Positions 8,324 through 17,187 of a stretch of 64,000 nucleotides of DNA are shown here, one piece after another. A model generated the notes under the pieces. That model saw nothing but the letters and a program-made list of their open reading frames with translations, was not told where the DNA came from and did not search any database. Both the position numbers and the translations under genes were made by a program. This stretch comes from CAVSWN01 sp963770995 (lineage in GTDB: Bacteria > Acidobacteriota > Vicinamibacteria > Vicinamibacterales > CAVVIG01). Numbering within the stretch: the stretch's first letter is position 1; every line of letters starts with the position of its first letter. The stretch spans positions 1,674,001-1,738,000 of the forward strand of contig CAVYRS010000001.1 in assembly GCA_963770995.1 (NCBI GenBank), given 5' to 3'.

Positions 8324-9961
8324 ATGATCTCGTTGACCCGCATCTGCAAACAGTACGGCCGACAGATTCTGTTCGTCGACGCCTCGTTTCAGCTCAACCC
8401 CGGAGAAACGGTGGGCCTGGTCGGGCCCAATGGATCCGGCAAGACGACCCTCTTCCGCCTGATCACCGGCGAAGAAGTTCCCGACGACGGTGAGATCTCG
8501 ATCCCGAAGAAGTTGACTGTGGGCTACTTCCGGCAGGACGTCGAAGAAAGTTCCGGGCGCTCCGTGTTGGATGAGGCGATTCTCGGCAGCGGCCGTGCTG
8601 GCGACTTGCATCACGAGCTCGAGCGGCTCCATCAGGCGATGAGCGACCCGGCGCAGGCCGCCGAAATGGACCGCCTTCTGGCGCGCTTCGGCGAAGTTCA
8701 GGAGGAATACGAGCATCTCGGAGGCTACGCGCTCGAGGCGCAGGCGCGCGAAGTCCTCCACGGGCTCGGCTTCGACGACGAGCGGATCGACGGCGACGTG
8801 GGCGCGTTGTCCGGCGGCTGGAAGATGCGCGTCGCGATGGCGCGCGTCCTCCTCGGGCGGCCGGACGTCCTCCTGATGGACGAGCCGACGAACCACCTCG
8901 ACATCGAATCCATCGTCTGGCTCGAACGCTTTCTCAAATCGCGATCGGGCGCGCTCGTGATGACGTCGCACGACCGCGAGTTCATGAACCGCGTCGTCAG
9001 CAAGATTGCTGAGATAGACGACGGCGAGATCACGATGTACTCGGGCAACTATGACTTCTACGAGCGCGAGCGCGAGATCCGCGAAGCGAACCGCGAGGCG
9101 GCGTACGCCAGGCAGCAGGCGATGCTGGCCAAGGAACAGCGGTTCATCGATCGGTTCGCCGCCCATGCGGCCAAGGCGGCGCAGGTCCAGAGCCGGGTGA
9201 AGGCGCTCGAAAAGATCGAGAAGATCGAGCTGCCGAAACGGCGGCGGGTGGTGCACTTCGATTTTCGAACGCCGCCCCGCTCGGGCGAGCAGGTCGTGGT
9301 GCTCGAGGACGTCGCCAAGTCGTACGGGCGGCGCGTTGTCCACGACGGAGTGAACCTCACGATCCGCCGCGGCGAGCGGTGGTGCGTGATGGGGAAAAAC
9401 GGCGCCGGGAAGTCGACGCTGCTGAAGATGGTGGCGGGACAGCTGTCGCCGGACCGCGGCCACGTCCGCCTGGGCGCGAGCGTCAAGATGGGGTACTTCG
9501 CCCAGGTCTCGCTCGACCTGCTCGACGCGGACCTGACGGTCGAAGAACAGCTCCGCCAGGACTTCCCCACCGAGTCGATCGGCGCGCTCAGAAATCTCGC
9601 GGGCGCGTTTCAGTTTTCGGGCGAGGACGTGGACAAGAAGATTCGGGCGTTATCGGGCGGCGAGAAAACGCGTCTCGTGCTCGCGCGCATGCTGCTCGAT
9701 CCGCCCAACCTCCTGGTACTCGACGAGCCGACCAACCATCTCGATCTCGCGACCAAGGAGATGCTGCTCGAATCGCTGCACGGCTTCGAGGGCACCATGT
9801 TGTTCGTCTCGCACGATCGGTCGTTTCTGCGTCGCCTCAGCAACCGCGTGCTCGAACTGGGCGGCGAGAGCGGCACCGAAGCCGAACCGCACGTCTACCC
9901 CGGGTCGTACCCGGAGTACGTCGAACGAACCGGCCACGAGGCGCCCGGCGTGCACGCGTGA
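8324..9961 (+). CDS. ABC-F family ATPase (EttA/Uup-type ribosome-associated)
   Basis: A 545-residue soluble protein with two ABC ATPase domains in tandem and no membrane segment. Domain 1 has Walker A GPNGSGKT (~residue 40), signature LSGGW and VLLMDEPTNHLD. Domain 2 (from ~325) has GKNGAGKST, LSGGEKTR and VLDEPTNHLD. The linker between them is long and charged (helical, rich in Glu/Arg) as in ABC-F proteins, which bind the ribosomal E site to relieve stalled translation or give antibiotic protection. It is normal length and both catalytic Glu residues are present. Subfamily cannot be fixed by eye. Confidence 0.92.
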   Translation: MISLTRICKQYGRQILFVDASFQLNPGETVGLVGPNGSGKTTLFRLITGEEVPDDGEISIPKKLTVGYFRQDVEESSGRSVLDEAILGSGRAGDLHHELERLHQAMSDPAQAAEMDRLLARFGEVQEEYEHLGGYALEAQAREVLHGLGFDDERIDGDVGALSGGWKMRVAMARVLLGRPDVLLMDEPTNHLDIESIVWLERFLKSRSGALVMTSHDREFMNRVVSKIAEIDDGEITMYSGNYDFYEREREIREANREAAYARQQAMLAKEQRFIDRFAAHAAKAAQVQSRVKALEKIEKIELPKRRRVVHFDFRTPPRSGEQVVVLEDVAKSYGRRVVHDGVNLTIRRGERWCVMGKNGAGKSTLLKMVAGQLSPDRGHVRLGASVKMGYFAQVSLDLLDADLTVEEQLRQDFPTESIGALRNLAGAFQFSGEDVDKKIRALSGGEKTRLVLARMLLDPPNLLVLDEPTNHLDLATKEMLLESLHGFEGTMLFVSHDRSFLRRLSNRVLELGGESGTEAEPHVYPGSYPEYVERTGHEAPGVHA

Positions 9962-9997
9962 AATCCGACGGACTCACACGGGTGGACGTGAGCGGGC

Positions 9998-10510
9998 TTA
10001 CCGTCCCGGTTCGCCCACTTCAACGGTCCAGTAGACTGGCAGCGTACGTGTCGGATAGACGACGCGATCGTCGCACGTCTGGTATCTCAGCGCACCGAAT
10101 ATCCGAATTACCGTTCCCGGCTTTACGTCCTTGTCGATCGTGACATCGTGATCGATATTGAATGCTGAGGTGTAGAGCGGCACGCGCTTCATATTGCCGG
10201 GATTCTTTTCCACCGTGGGAATTTCGTATACCGGCTTGTTGACCTTGAACTGTTTCGAGGCCGAGAGCAGGACGAACGCCCCTGTGAAATTCTTTGCACC
10301 CGGGGCGTACACGCGGATGTCGTCGTCTGGAGTCACTTCCAGCTTGAGCCTCACCGTGCCGCCCGGTTCGGTCCTCGGACGGTCCGTCGTCCCCTTGGCT
10401 TTGACACGATCTTTGGATCCGTCCGTGCCCTTTCGTTGGCCGGCATGCCCCGCGATGGCGAACGACAGGCTGACGAGCACAAGTACAGCGCGTACCGCGA
10501 GCAGACTCAT
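9998..10510 (-). CDS. Secreted DsbD N-terminal-like domain protein, one cysteine lost
   Basis: About 170 residues with a signal peptide (VRAVLVLVSLSFAIAGHAG) and a low-complexity Lys/Thr/Asp linker. An immunoglobulin-like domain follows, resembling the N-terminal (alpha) domain of DsbD: VRLKLEVTPDDDIRVYAPG near the start and RYQTCDDRVVYPTRTLPVYW at the end. In redox-active members the second motif has two cysteines (C...C-YPP). Here the second is Val, so disulfide exchange is unlikely. ATG 10510 is chosen over an upstream TTG. No membrane domain of DsbD is nearby. Confidence 0.65.
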   Translation of the reverse strand: MSLLAVRAVLVLVSLSFAIAGHAGQRKGTDGSKDRVKAKGTTDRPRTEPGGTVRLKLEVTPDDDIRVYAPGAKNFTGAFVLLSASKQFKVNKPVYEIPTVEKNPGNMKRVPLYTSAFNIDHDVTIDKDVKPGTVIRIFGALRYQTCDDRVVYPTRTLPVYWTVEVGEPGR

Positions 10511-10769
10511 GTGGACCCCCAAGTGAACGTACGGAGTACGCGTATTATCTTCGGAACTACTTTCTCAGGAGGCTGAAAAGAGACCCCGTTGATCATTGGT
10601 CAATCGCCCGGTACTGGGCAGGGTTTGTCACCGACTTGAAGCATATGTGCACCGTGAAGAGACTGTGATCCCGCCGCCGAAAGCGTAAGTGGCGCCCGCG
10701 AGACATCGCCGCCGGAACGTGGACTGACCGCGTTTTCGCTGGGCACGGGCTTTGCGCGGCAGTCCTTCC

Positions 10770-11273
10770 ATGGTCCGCTCGATCCCTCTGTGGATGATGC
10801 TTCTCAGCCTGCCGCTGGCGGGCGCCTGCGGAGTCGCGGCTAGCAAGACGTCGGCGTGTGACGGTCTCGTCTATGAGGCGAAGGCCGGCGCCACGCGGAA
10901 GCAATACCTTCCCTGCGCCGGTGAAATGGTCGCGACGCTCGACCGGCTGGCGCCACAGATCGAAAGCATGCTCAAGGGCGACGAGAGCGCGCGATCGGAC
11001 GCACGGGCCAGCGTGCAGGAGCTGCGCGGTCTGCTGAGGAAAGCCGGAGGGCGGAAGCTGCTGGAGCGGTGGAACGACCGCGCCTTGATGAACCTGAACG
11101 TCGACATCTGGAACGCGGCCACCCATCATGATGCGTGCATGATGGTCGCGATCCAGCTGTTCGGCCGGGCGCCTCTCGGCGACGAGAAGATGCGCGAGCC
11201 CGCACGGTCGGAGTGCAAGGCCTATCGATCGTCGTACCAGGAGGCGAGAAGCGGCTATCGCCGCCTGAAGTAG
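10770..11273 (+). CDS. Putative secreted/lipoprotein of unknown function
   Basis: A 167-residue protein with a hydrophobic N-terminal signal (SIPLWMMLLSLPLAGACGVA) that ends in a weak lipobox-like LAGAC. The mature part is helical, with four further Cys residues (SACDG, LPCAGE, DACMM, SECKAY). I do not recognise the family. ATG 10770 is used; the frame is also open a few codons upstream from a TTG. Confidence is in the gene being real, not in any function. Confidence 0.55.
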   Translation: MVRSIPLWMMLLSLPLAGACGVAASKTSACDGLVYEAKAGATRKQYLPCAGEMVATLDRLAPQIESMLKGDESARSDARASVQELRGLLRKAGGRKLLERWNDRALMNLNVDIWNAATHHDACMMVAIQLFGRAPLGDEKMREPARSECKAYRSSYQEARSGYRRLK

Positions 11274-11432
11274 GCGCGCCGCTGCACGAACGACGGGATC
11301 TCTTGGACCGTGGACCGGCTCACCGGCTCCATCAGATAGAGGGTTCGCCCGTTTCTGGGCCGGGCCATTCTCGATCTCCTCGGTTGAAGACCCATCATGA
11401 TGAGGCGGCGTCCCCGGTCAAACCGCAAGTCG

Positions 11433-12074
11433 TCACGGAAGCGCCGTTTTTGTCGGACGCTCGTCGATGCCATGCTCGAAGCGGACGGTTTCTGATCCCA
11501 CCCGAAAACTCGCGCCGTCCGTCAGCGCCACCGTGCCGTCAATGCGTTCGCCATCCAGCCATGTGCCGTTCTTGCTCCCGAGGTCCTCGATCGATGCGCC
11601 GTGTTCAGTCACGTGCAGCCGAGCATGGTGACGCGAGACCGAGTCCGCATCCATGTGAATCGCACAGGCGCGGTCGCGACCGATCACCGACTCGCCGGCG
11701 GGCACCGCGAATGATTCTCCGCGCCAGATCAACCGGCTGACAGGTGTCCCGATGGCCGGCGTGTGGCCGTCCACGGTCGCCTCGCCGACGAAGGCGTAGC
11801 CGACACGATGCAGCGTCCGAATCACGCGGCCATCTTCTGACGTATCGCCGAGCGCTTTGCGGAGCTGCGTGACGAGCGCCGCAAGGCTCGTCTCGGAGAC
11901 ATGAACGCCGGGCCAGAGCGCGGCGTGCAGTTGCGCATGCGGTACCGCGTTTGGCTGGTTCCTGACGAGGATCAGCAACAACTCGAACGCTTTAGGCGGG
12001 AGATGGAGGTCGATCCCCTCCCGCCGCACCACGCGCGCACCTTCGTCGACGACAATCGCACTCACCTTCCGCAA
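11433..12074 (-). CDS. Winged-helix (OmpR-type DNA-binding) plus FHA domain regulator
   Basis: A 213-residue fusion. Residues ~1-100 are a Trans_reg_C winged helix as in OmpR/CadC: DLHLPPKAFELLLILVRN, LHAALWPGVHVSETSLAALV, QLRKALGD and VIRTLHRVGYAFVG. Residues ~120-205 form an FHA domain with the phosphothreonine-binding signature IGRDRACAI, SVSRHHARL and GSKNGTWLDGERI. It is divergent from a Ser/Thr kinase gene whose start is 87 bases away, so it probably reads the kinase's phosphorylation state, or is its substrate, and controls transcription. The start is a TTG at 12074 or a GTG at 12065; neither has a strong ribosome site. Confidence 0.85.
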   Translation of the reverse strand: MRKVSAIVVDEGARVVRREGIDLHLPPKAFELLLILVRNQPNAVPHAQLHAALWPGVHVSETSLAALVTQLRKALGDTSEDGRVIRTLHRVGYAFVGEATVDGHTPAIGTPVSRLIWRGESFAVPAGESVIGRDRACAIHMDADSVSRHHARLHVTEHGASIEDLGSKNGTWLDGERIDGTVALTDGASFRVGSETVRFEHGIDERPTKTALP

Positions 12075-12160
12075 TGCCGCGGATTATACGAGACGGTCCT
12101 GGCCAGCTCGGCCGTTCCATGGCGATACCTTCCAGCGACGACTAGAATCGTGTCGACCCG

Positions 12161-14923
12161 ATGCAGTGTCCCGCCTGCCGGCGCGACGTCCCGGACTCGA
12201 GCCGCTTCTGCCTGGCGTGCGGTGCCCCCGTCGATCTGTCGCAAGTACGGACACTGACCGTCGCCGTGGCCGATCGGCTGCCTTCGTCGGACGCGCTCGA
12301 CGGCGCGCAGTTCATCCCAGGCACCATGCTGGCGGACCGCTACCGCATCGTCGGCCTGCTGGGCCGCGGCGGCATGGGCGAAGTCTATCGCGCCGAAGAT
12401 TTGAAGCTCGGCCAACCGGTCGCGCTCAAGTTCCTGCCTGGAGCCATGACGCATCGCGCCGACCGGCTGGCGCGCTTCCATCAGGAAGTCCGGCTCGCCC
12501 GGCAGGTCTCGCATCCCAACGTGTGCCGCGTTCACGACATCGGCGAAACCGGCGGCCAGCACTTCCTCTCGATGGAATACATCGACGGCGAGGATCTCGC
12601 GTCGCTGCTGCGGCGGATCGGCCGGTTGCCATCGGACAAGGCGCTCGAAATCGCCCGTCAGCTCTGCGCCGGCCTCGCGGCGGCACACGACAAGAAAGTA
12701 CTGCATCGCGATCTGAAGCCAGCCAACGTGCTGATCGACGGACGAGGGCGGGCGCATCTCGCGGACTTCGGGCTCGCGAACATCACCGACGAGCGGCGCG
12801 ACCCACCGGAGATCGCGGGCACACCCGGCTACATGGCCCCCGAGCAGCTGGCAGGAGGCGCAGTCACCACGCGGACCGATGTGTACGCGCTCGGTCTCGT
12901 GCTGTACGAGATGTTCACCGGCAAGCGTGCGCTCACCGTGGACGGTGCCGTTTTTGGCGCGCGCGCGCAGAATGGCGCGCCTCTGGCCAGCCCGTCAACG
13001 CACATTCCCGATCTGGATCCGGCCATCGAACGCGTCATCCTGCGCTGCCTCGAACGGGATCCGGCCCGCCGCCCGTCATCCGCGAACGCCGTCGCCGCCG
13101 CATTGCCCGGTGGCAACCCGCTCGCGGCGGCGCTGGCCGCCGGCGAGACGCCGTCGCCTGACATGGTTGCGGCGGCCGGGGAACCGGGCACGCTATCGCC
13201 AGCGATCGGCGCCCTCTGTTTTGGCGGCGTGCTGTTGGGACTGCTCCTGCTCGCCCCCCTCACCCGTGACGACGTCAGTTTGATCGCGCTGACGAAGATC
13301 GAGCACGGACCACGGACGCTCACCGAGCGCGCCCACACGGTGCTGCGAAACCTGGGCTACGGGGATTCGGCGCGCAACGAAGTCGTTGGATTCACGGCCG
13401 ATTCCGACTACCTGCAGTACATCGACGAGCACGACCGATCGCCGGCGCGATGGCAAGCGCTCGCGGCGCCGCAACCATCAGGACTGCTCTTCTGGTATCG
13501 CCAAGGTCCGCGGCTGTTGGTGCCTATTGGCGGCACCAACATCGTGACGCCGCTGAATCCTCCGATCACGCGGGCTGGGATGGTATCGCTGACGCTCGAT
13601 CGCACGGGCCGCCTGGTCAGCCTGCTGGCGGTCCCGGCTCAGATCGACGTGTCGCGCGACGCCGGTGACGGTTCCGCACCTGCACCTGATTGGACACCGC
13701 TGTTCGTGGAGGCTGGCCTGCCCTTCGACCGCTTCGCGGCGGCACGGCCGCGGTCGATGCCGCCGGTCTTCGCGGACACGCGCGCCGCATGGGAGGGCGC
13801 CTATCCGGACCGCCCGGAGGTGTCCATTCGGGTCGAAGCGGCTGCGGCAGCGGGACGGCCCGTGTACTTCGAGATCCTCGCACCGTGGAGTCGGCCCCGC
13901 AACGAAGGTCGTCAGCCGGGCGGCACGTCCGCCGAGCGCGTCGCGCTCTTGATGCGCTCGGTCGTGGCACCGACCGTCCTGATCGTCGCCGTGATCCTGG
14001 CCGTGCGCAATCTGCGTAAGGGCCGCGGCGATCGCCGCGGCGCCATGCGGTTGAGCATCTTCATTCTCGCCGCCGGCGGGTTGAGCCACGCGCTCGCAAC
14101 GGGCGACCTGCAGGTGCTCTACCGAGGACCTGCACTCGTGTTGTTCGTGCCGGGATTGGTCTGGCTGCTGTATCTCGCGCTCGAACCCCATCTCCGCCGC
14201 ATCTGGCCCGAATCGATGATCGGATGGAGCCGATTGCTCGCCGGCCGCCTTCGCGATCCGCTGGTGGGACGCGACGTGCTGGTCGGCGTGCTCCTCGCCA
14301 TTGGCAATGCATTGATTCTTGCGCTGCACACGATCCTGCGACGGTGGTCGGGCCGGCCGCCGCAATTCCCGCTCGGCGCGTCCGCCAACCCGTTCGACGG
14401 CATCGAAGCGTCGAGCGACCTGCTGCTCGGCGGCCGGTTCGCGCTCTCGCGGATCATCGGTTCGATGGTGACCATTCCCGTGCTGGTGGGAACCATGGCG
14501 ACCTTCCTGCTCTTGCTCGCGCTCTTCGTCATCTTCCGGCGGCGTTCGCTCGCCGCGGCGGCGATGATCCTGAGCTTCACGGCGTTTTACGTCGTCGCCC
14601 ACGGCGGCTGGCTGCTCGCCAACGCGCCGCCCGATTACTTCGCGCCGTCGGTCGCTGACGTCGTCGTGTTCGCGGCAGTGCAGACGGCGATCGTGCTGGT
14701 GGCCGTCCGGTTCGGCCTGCTGACCATGCTGGTCGCGTCGTTTGTCAGCCTCGTGGTGACGCTGCTGCCGATCGCTCTCGACTCCTCCGTGCCGTACGCC
14801 TCCTCGTCTCGTCTCATCGTGGCGACCGTGATCGCGCTGGCTGCATACGGCTGGCACACGGCGCTCGCCGGTCGCCCGATGTTCGGCGCGCTTTTCCCGC
14901 AGGAATCAGCCCGGCGCGTGTGA
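12161..14923 (+). CDS. Membrane Ser/Thr protein kinase with N-terminal zinc ribbon
   Basis: A 920-residue protein. It begins with a zinc ribbon (CPAC...CLAC, residues 3-20). A complete Hanks-type kinase domain follows (~60-320): GLLGRGGMGEVYRAED, VALKFLP, HRDLKPANVL, DFGLAN, GTPGYMAPEQ. After a hydrophobic segment near residue 350 comes an extracytoplasmic stretch (~370-600), then a C-terminal block of about eight membrane helices (~600-910). All kinase catalytic residues are present, so it should be active. The membrane part may sense a signal; I do not recognise that domain. It is divergent from the winged-helix/FHA regulator at 11433. Confidence 0.9.
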   Translation: MQCPACRRDVPDSSRFCLACGAPVDLSQVRTLTVAVADRLPSSDALDGAQFIPGTMLADRYRIVGLLGRGGMGEVYRAEDLKLGQPVALKFLPGAMTHRADRLARFHQEVRLARQVSHPNVCRVHDIGETGGQHFLSMEYIDGEDLASLLRRIGRLPSDKALEIARQLCAGLAAAHDKKVLHRDLKPANVLIDGRGRAHLADFGLANITDERRDPPEIAGTPGYMAPEQLAGGAVTTRTDVYALGLVLYEMFTGKRALTVDGAVFGARAQNGAPLASPSTHIPDLDPAIERVILRCLERDPARRPSSANAVAAALPGGNPLAAALAAGETPSPDMVAAAGEPGTLSPAIGALCFGGVLLGLLLLAPLTRDDVSLIALTKIEHGPRTLTERAHTVLRNLGYGDSARNEVVGFTADSDYLQYIDEHDRSPARWQALAAPQPSGLLFWYRQGPRLLVPIGGTNIVTPLNPPITRAGMVSLTLDRTGRLVSLLAVPAQIDVSRDAGDGSAPAPDWTPLFVEAGLPFDRFAAARPRSMPPVFADTRAAWEGAYPDRPEVSIRVEAAAAAGRPVYFEILAPWSRPRNEGRQPGGTSAERVALLMRSVVAPTVLIVAVILAVRNLRKGRGDRRGAMRLSIFILAAGGLSHALATGDLQVLYRGPALVLFVPGLVWLLYLALEPHLRRIWPESMIGWSRLLAGRLRDPLVGRDVLVGVLLAIGNALILALHTILRRWSGRPPQFPLGASANPFDGIEASSDLLLGGRFALSRIIGSMVTIPVLVGTMATFLLLLALFVIFRRRSLAAAAMILSFTAFYVVAHGGWLLANAPPDYFAPSVADVVVFAAVQTAIVLVAVRFGLLTMLVASFVSLVVTLLPIALDSSVPYASSSRLIVATVIALAAYGWHTALAGRPMFGALFPQESARRV

Positions 14924-14927
14924 TCAG

Positions 14928-14945
14928 GGAAACCTCAAGGTTTCC
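14928..14945. terminator. Short hairpin after the kinase gene
   Basis: GGAAACCT-CA-AGGTTTCC: 8-bp perfect arms around a two-base centre, starting five bases after the kinase stop. There is no T-run after it, so it may be an operator for the next gene rather than a terminator. Confidence 0.35.
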
Positions 14946-14996
14946 TCAAGCTCGAATCGCCTCTCGCGGCGGTATCGTCGCGTTCAGGAGGCGGTG

Positions 14997-15887
14997 ATGA
15001 ATAGCAACAGACGCTTCGAGAACGTGGCATTCGATACCATCGCGACCTGCACGGTCCTTGTCGGCGCAACGGTGTTCGCGGCGCTGGTGTATCTCCTGAT
15101 CACCGTGGCGGTGCTTTTCGAATCGGTGGCGGTTCCAGAAATATCGGCCCAGGGCCTGTCGAAGACGCTGGTCGCGGTGTTCGCGCACGCCGACGACGAG
15201 GGCGCCGCGGCGCCGGTGCTCGCTCGCTACGCCCGCGAGGGCGCGCAGGTCTACTTGATCGTCGCAACCGATGGCGCGCAAGGCGGGACGCACACGTCGA
15301 TCCCGCGCGGCGCGGAGCTCGCGCGCGTGCGCAGCGAAGAGGCTCGCTGCGCGACCGACGCGCTCGGGATCCACGCACCGATTCTGCTCGGGTTTCCAGA
15401 CGCACGGCTCGGCAGCTACATGGAAGATCCCGCGCGTCTCTATCAGTTGACCGCGCGGGTGCAGGCAGAACTGCACCGGCTCCGTCCGGACGCGGTCATC
15501 ACCTGGGGACTCGACGGAGGAACGGGCCATCCGGATCACCGCCTGGTGAGCAGCATCGTGACGCAGCTCGTGCGGGCAGGGGCGCCGGGGGCGCCGGAGC
15601 GTCTGTTCTACGCGTCTATTCCGGTCGAGGGATTTCGTGCGATGAACCCGGCGCGGGGGGCACCACCATTTCTCGTCCCCCAGCCGAAGTATTTCAGTAC
15701 GCGCGTGGCGTTCACGCCCGCAGACGACGAGGCCGCGCAGCGCTCGATGGCATGCCACCGGACTCAGTTTTCAGACGAGGTCGTGCAGCGAGTCGGCAAA
15801 GCGCAGAGCCGCGCGTTGAACGGAACGCTTCTGCTCGCCCCCTTCGTGACCACACACGCGGGAACGGACCTGTTCAAGTCTCAATAG
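14997..15887 (+). CDS. PIG-L family zinc deacetylase with N-terminal membrane anchor
   Basis: About 296 residues. An N-terminal membrane helix (~17-45) is followed by a PIG-L/LmbE deacetylase domain: VAVFAHADDEG (the zinc-binding AHxDDE motif), LIVATDGAQGG, LPs around DALGI, VITWGLDGGTGHPDH (second zinc His and catalytic region), and CHRTQF near the end. The family removes acetyl groups from N-acetylglucosamine-type substrates. The anchor suggests action at the outer face of the inner membrane. A strong AGGAGG site precedes GTG 14994/ATG 14997; ATG is chosen. Confidence 0.88.
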   Translation: MNSNRRFENVAFDTIATCTVLVGATVFAALVYLLITVAVLFESVAVPEISAQGLSKTLVAVFAHADDEGAAAPVLARYAREGAQVYLIVATDGAQGGTHTSIPRGAELARVRSEEARCATDALGIHAPILLGFPDARLGSYMEDPARLYQLTARVQAELHRLRPDAVITWGLDGGTGHPDHRLVSSIVTQLVRAGAPGAPERLFYASIPVEGFRAMNPARGAPPFLVPQPKYFSTRVAFTPADDEAAQRSMACHRTQFSDEVVQRVGKAQSRALNGTLLLAPFVTTHAGTDLFKSQ

Positions 15888-15911
15888 GGATCGTTGCTGA
15901 CGCAGACGGCT

Positions 15912-17183
15912 TCACTCGTGCCGCAACGCCTCGACCGGCGTCAGGCGTGCGGCACGCATGGCGGGATAGACCCCAAACCCCAACCCAACCAGCACCGACA
16001 CGACCACCGCCAGCACAATCGCGACAGCCGACACGTGCGTCGGCCACCCCGCGTACGCCGCGATGCCGAATGACGCCGCGACGCCCAGGATCACTCCCAG
16101 CGCTCCGCCGCTTGCCGTCATCAGTGTGCTTTCGATCAGGAACTGGATGGTGATCCACTGCGCCGTCGCGCCGACGGTCCGGCGCAGACCGATCTCGTAG
16201 GTGCGCTCGATCACCGACGCCAGCATGATGTTCATGATGCCGATGCCGCCAACGAGCAGCGACAACGCCGCAATGCTGCCGACGACGATGTTGAAGGTGC
16301 GCTGGGTCTGAAAGCGCCGGGCGAGCAATTCGATCGGTACGATGACGTCGAAGTCGGGCACGCGGTCGTGCAGCGTCGACACCGCGTTCCGCACGACGGC
16401 CGCGACCTCGGCGACGCGCGGCGGGTCGGTCGTCTGGACCCAGATTTCGTCGACGCGCTCGCCGACCTTGAACGCCAGCGGCTTGCCGAACCACGCCGGC
16501 AGCGGCACCAGCGCCGCTTCGCCGAGCGCCGGCGGTTGAAACTGATCCGACGGTGGCGCCGCGGCATCCTGACGCAGGACACCGACCACCTGATACCACT
16601 CGCCGTCGATGCGCGCGCGCTGTCCGATCGGATCGGCGTCGGCGAACACCGCCCGCGCCAGACCCTCGCCGATGACGGTCACGCGCCGCCGGTCCTCGCC
16701 CAGCGCCGCCGAGAACCACCGGCCCTGCGCCGGCCGCACGCCGAGCACGCGCTCGAAATCCGCGCCGACGCCAATCATCTGCGCCGAGCGCTGCGCCACC
16801 GGGCCGGCCACCATCGCCTGTTTGACGTTGAACACGGTCACCGCTCGAACCAGCGGCACCAGCGCCGGAAGGCGCTCGACGTCTCCGAGCGTCAGCCCCC
16901 GCCGGCCCGATCGCGCTTCGCTCAACGGCAGCGGCCGGCTGCGCACGACGATGTTGCCGAGGCCCATCGATTCGACCTGGCGGAGTGCCTCGCGCCGGGC
17001 GCCGTCGGCGACCGACATCATCGCCACTACCGCCGAGATCCCAAGGATCACACCCAGCGTGCTGAGCGCAGTGCGGAGCTTGTATCGCCGAAGCGCTTCC
17101 AAACTGACGCCGGCGCACTCGGCGATCACCGGGGGGAGCGATCCCGCGAGGCGGCGTGCGATCGCGAGCAGCCGGGAAAACAT
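15912..17183 (-). CDS. MacB/FtsX-type ABC transporter permease
   Basis: A 423-residue permease. It has a first membrane helix (KLRTALSTLGVILGISAVVAMM), a MacB-PCD periplasmic domain (~70-280) and an FtsX block of three helices ending in GVYPAMRAARLTPVEALRHE. It is the last gene of a tolC-hlyD-permease operon, starting four bases after the hlyD stop. The usual ATP-binding subunit is not in the operon or next to it, so an unlinked ATPase must be used if this is a working exporter. Confidence 0.9.
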   Translation of the reverse strand: MFSRLLAIARRLAGSLPPVIAECAGVSLEALRRYKLRTALSTLGVILGISAVVAMMSVADGARREALRQVESMGLGNIVVRSRPLPLSEARSGRRGLTLGDVERLPALVPLVRAVTVFNVKQAMVAGPVAQRSAQMIGVGADFERVLGVRPAQGRWFSAALGEDRRRVTVIGEGLARAVFADADPIGQRARIDGEWYQVVGVLRQDAAAPPSDQFQPPALGEAALVPLPAWFGKPLAFKVGERVDEIWVQTTDPPRVAEVAAVVRNAVSTLHDRVPDFDVIVPIELLARRFQTQRTFNIVVGSIAALSLLVGGIGIMNIMLASVIERTYEIGLRRTVGATAQWITIQFLIESTLMTASGGALGVILGVAASFGIAAYAGWPTHVSAVAIVLAVVVSVLVGLGFGVYPAMRAARLTPVEALRHE

Positions 17184-17187
17184 GCCG

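Noticed and set aside
13478..14857. Long minus-strand open frame opposite the kinase membrane domain
   Set aside because: Its composition (His/Gln/Arg/Asp-rich) is typical of antisense frames in GC-rich DNA, and the plus strand has clear kinase and membrane helices.
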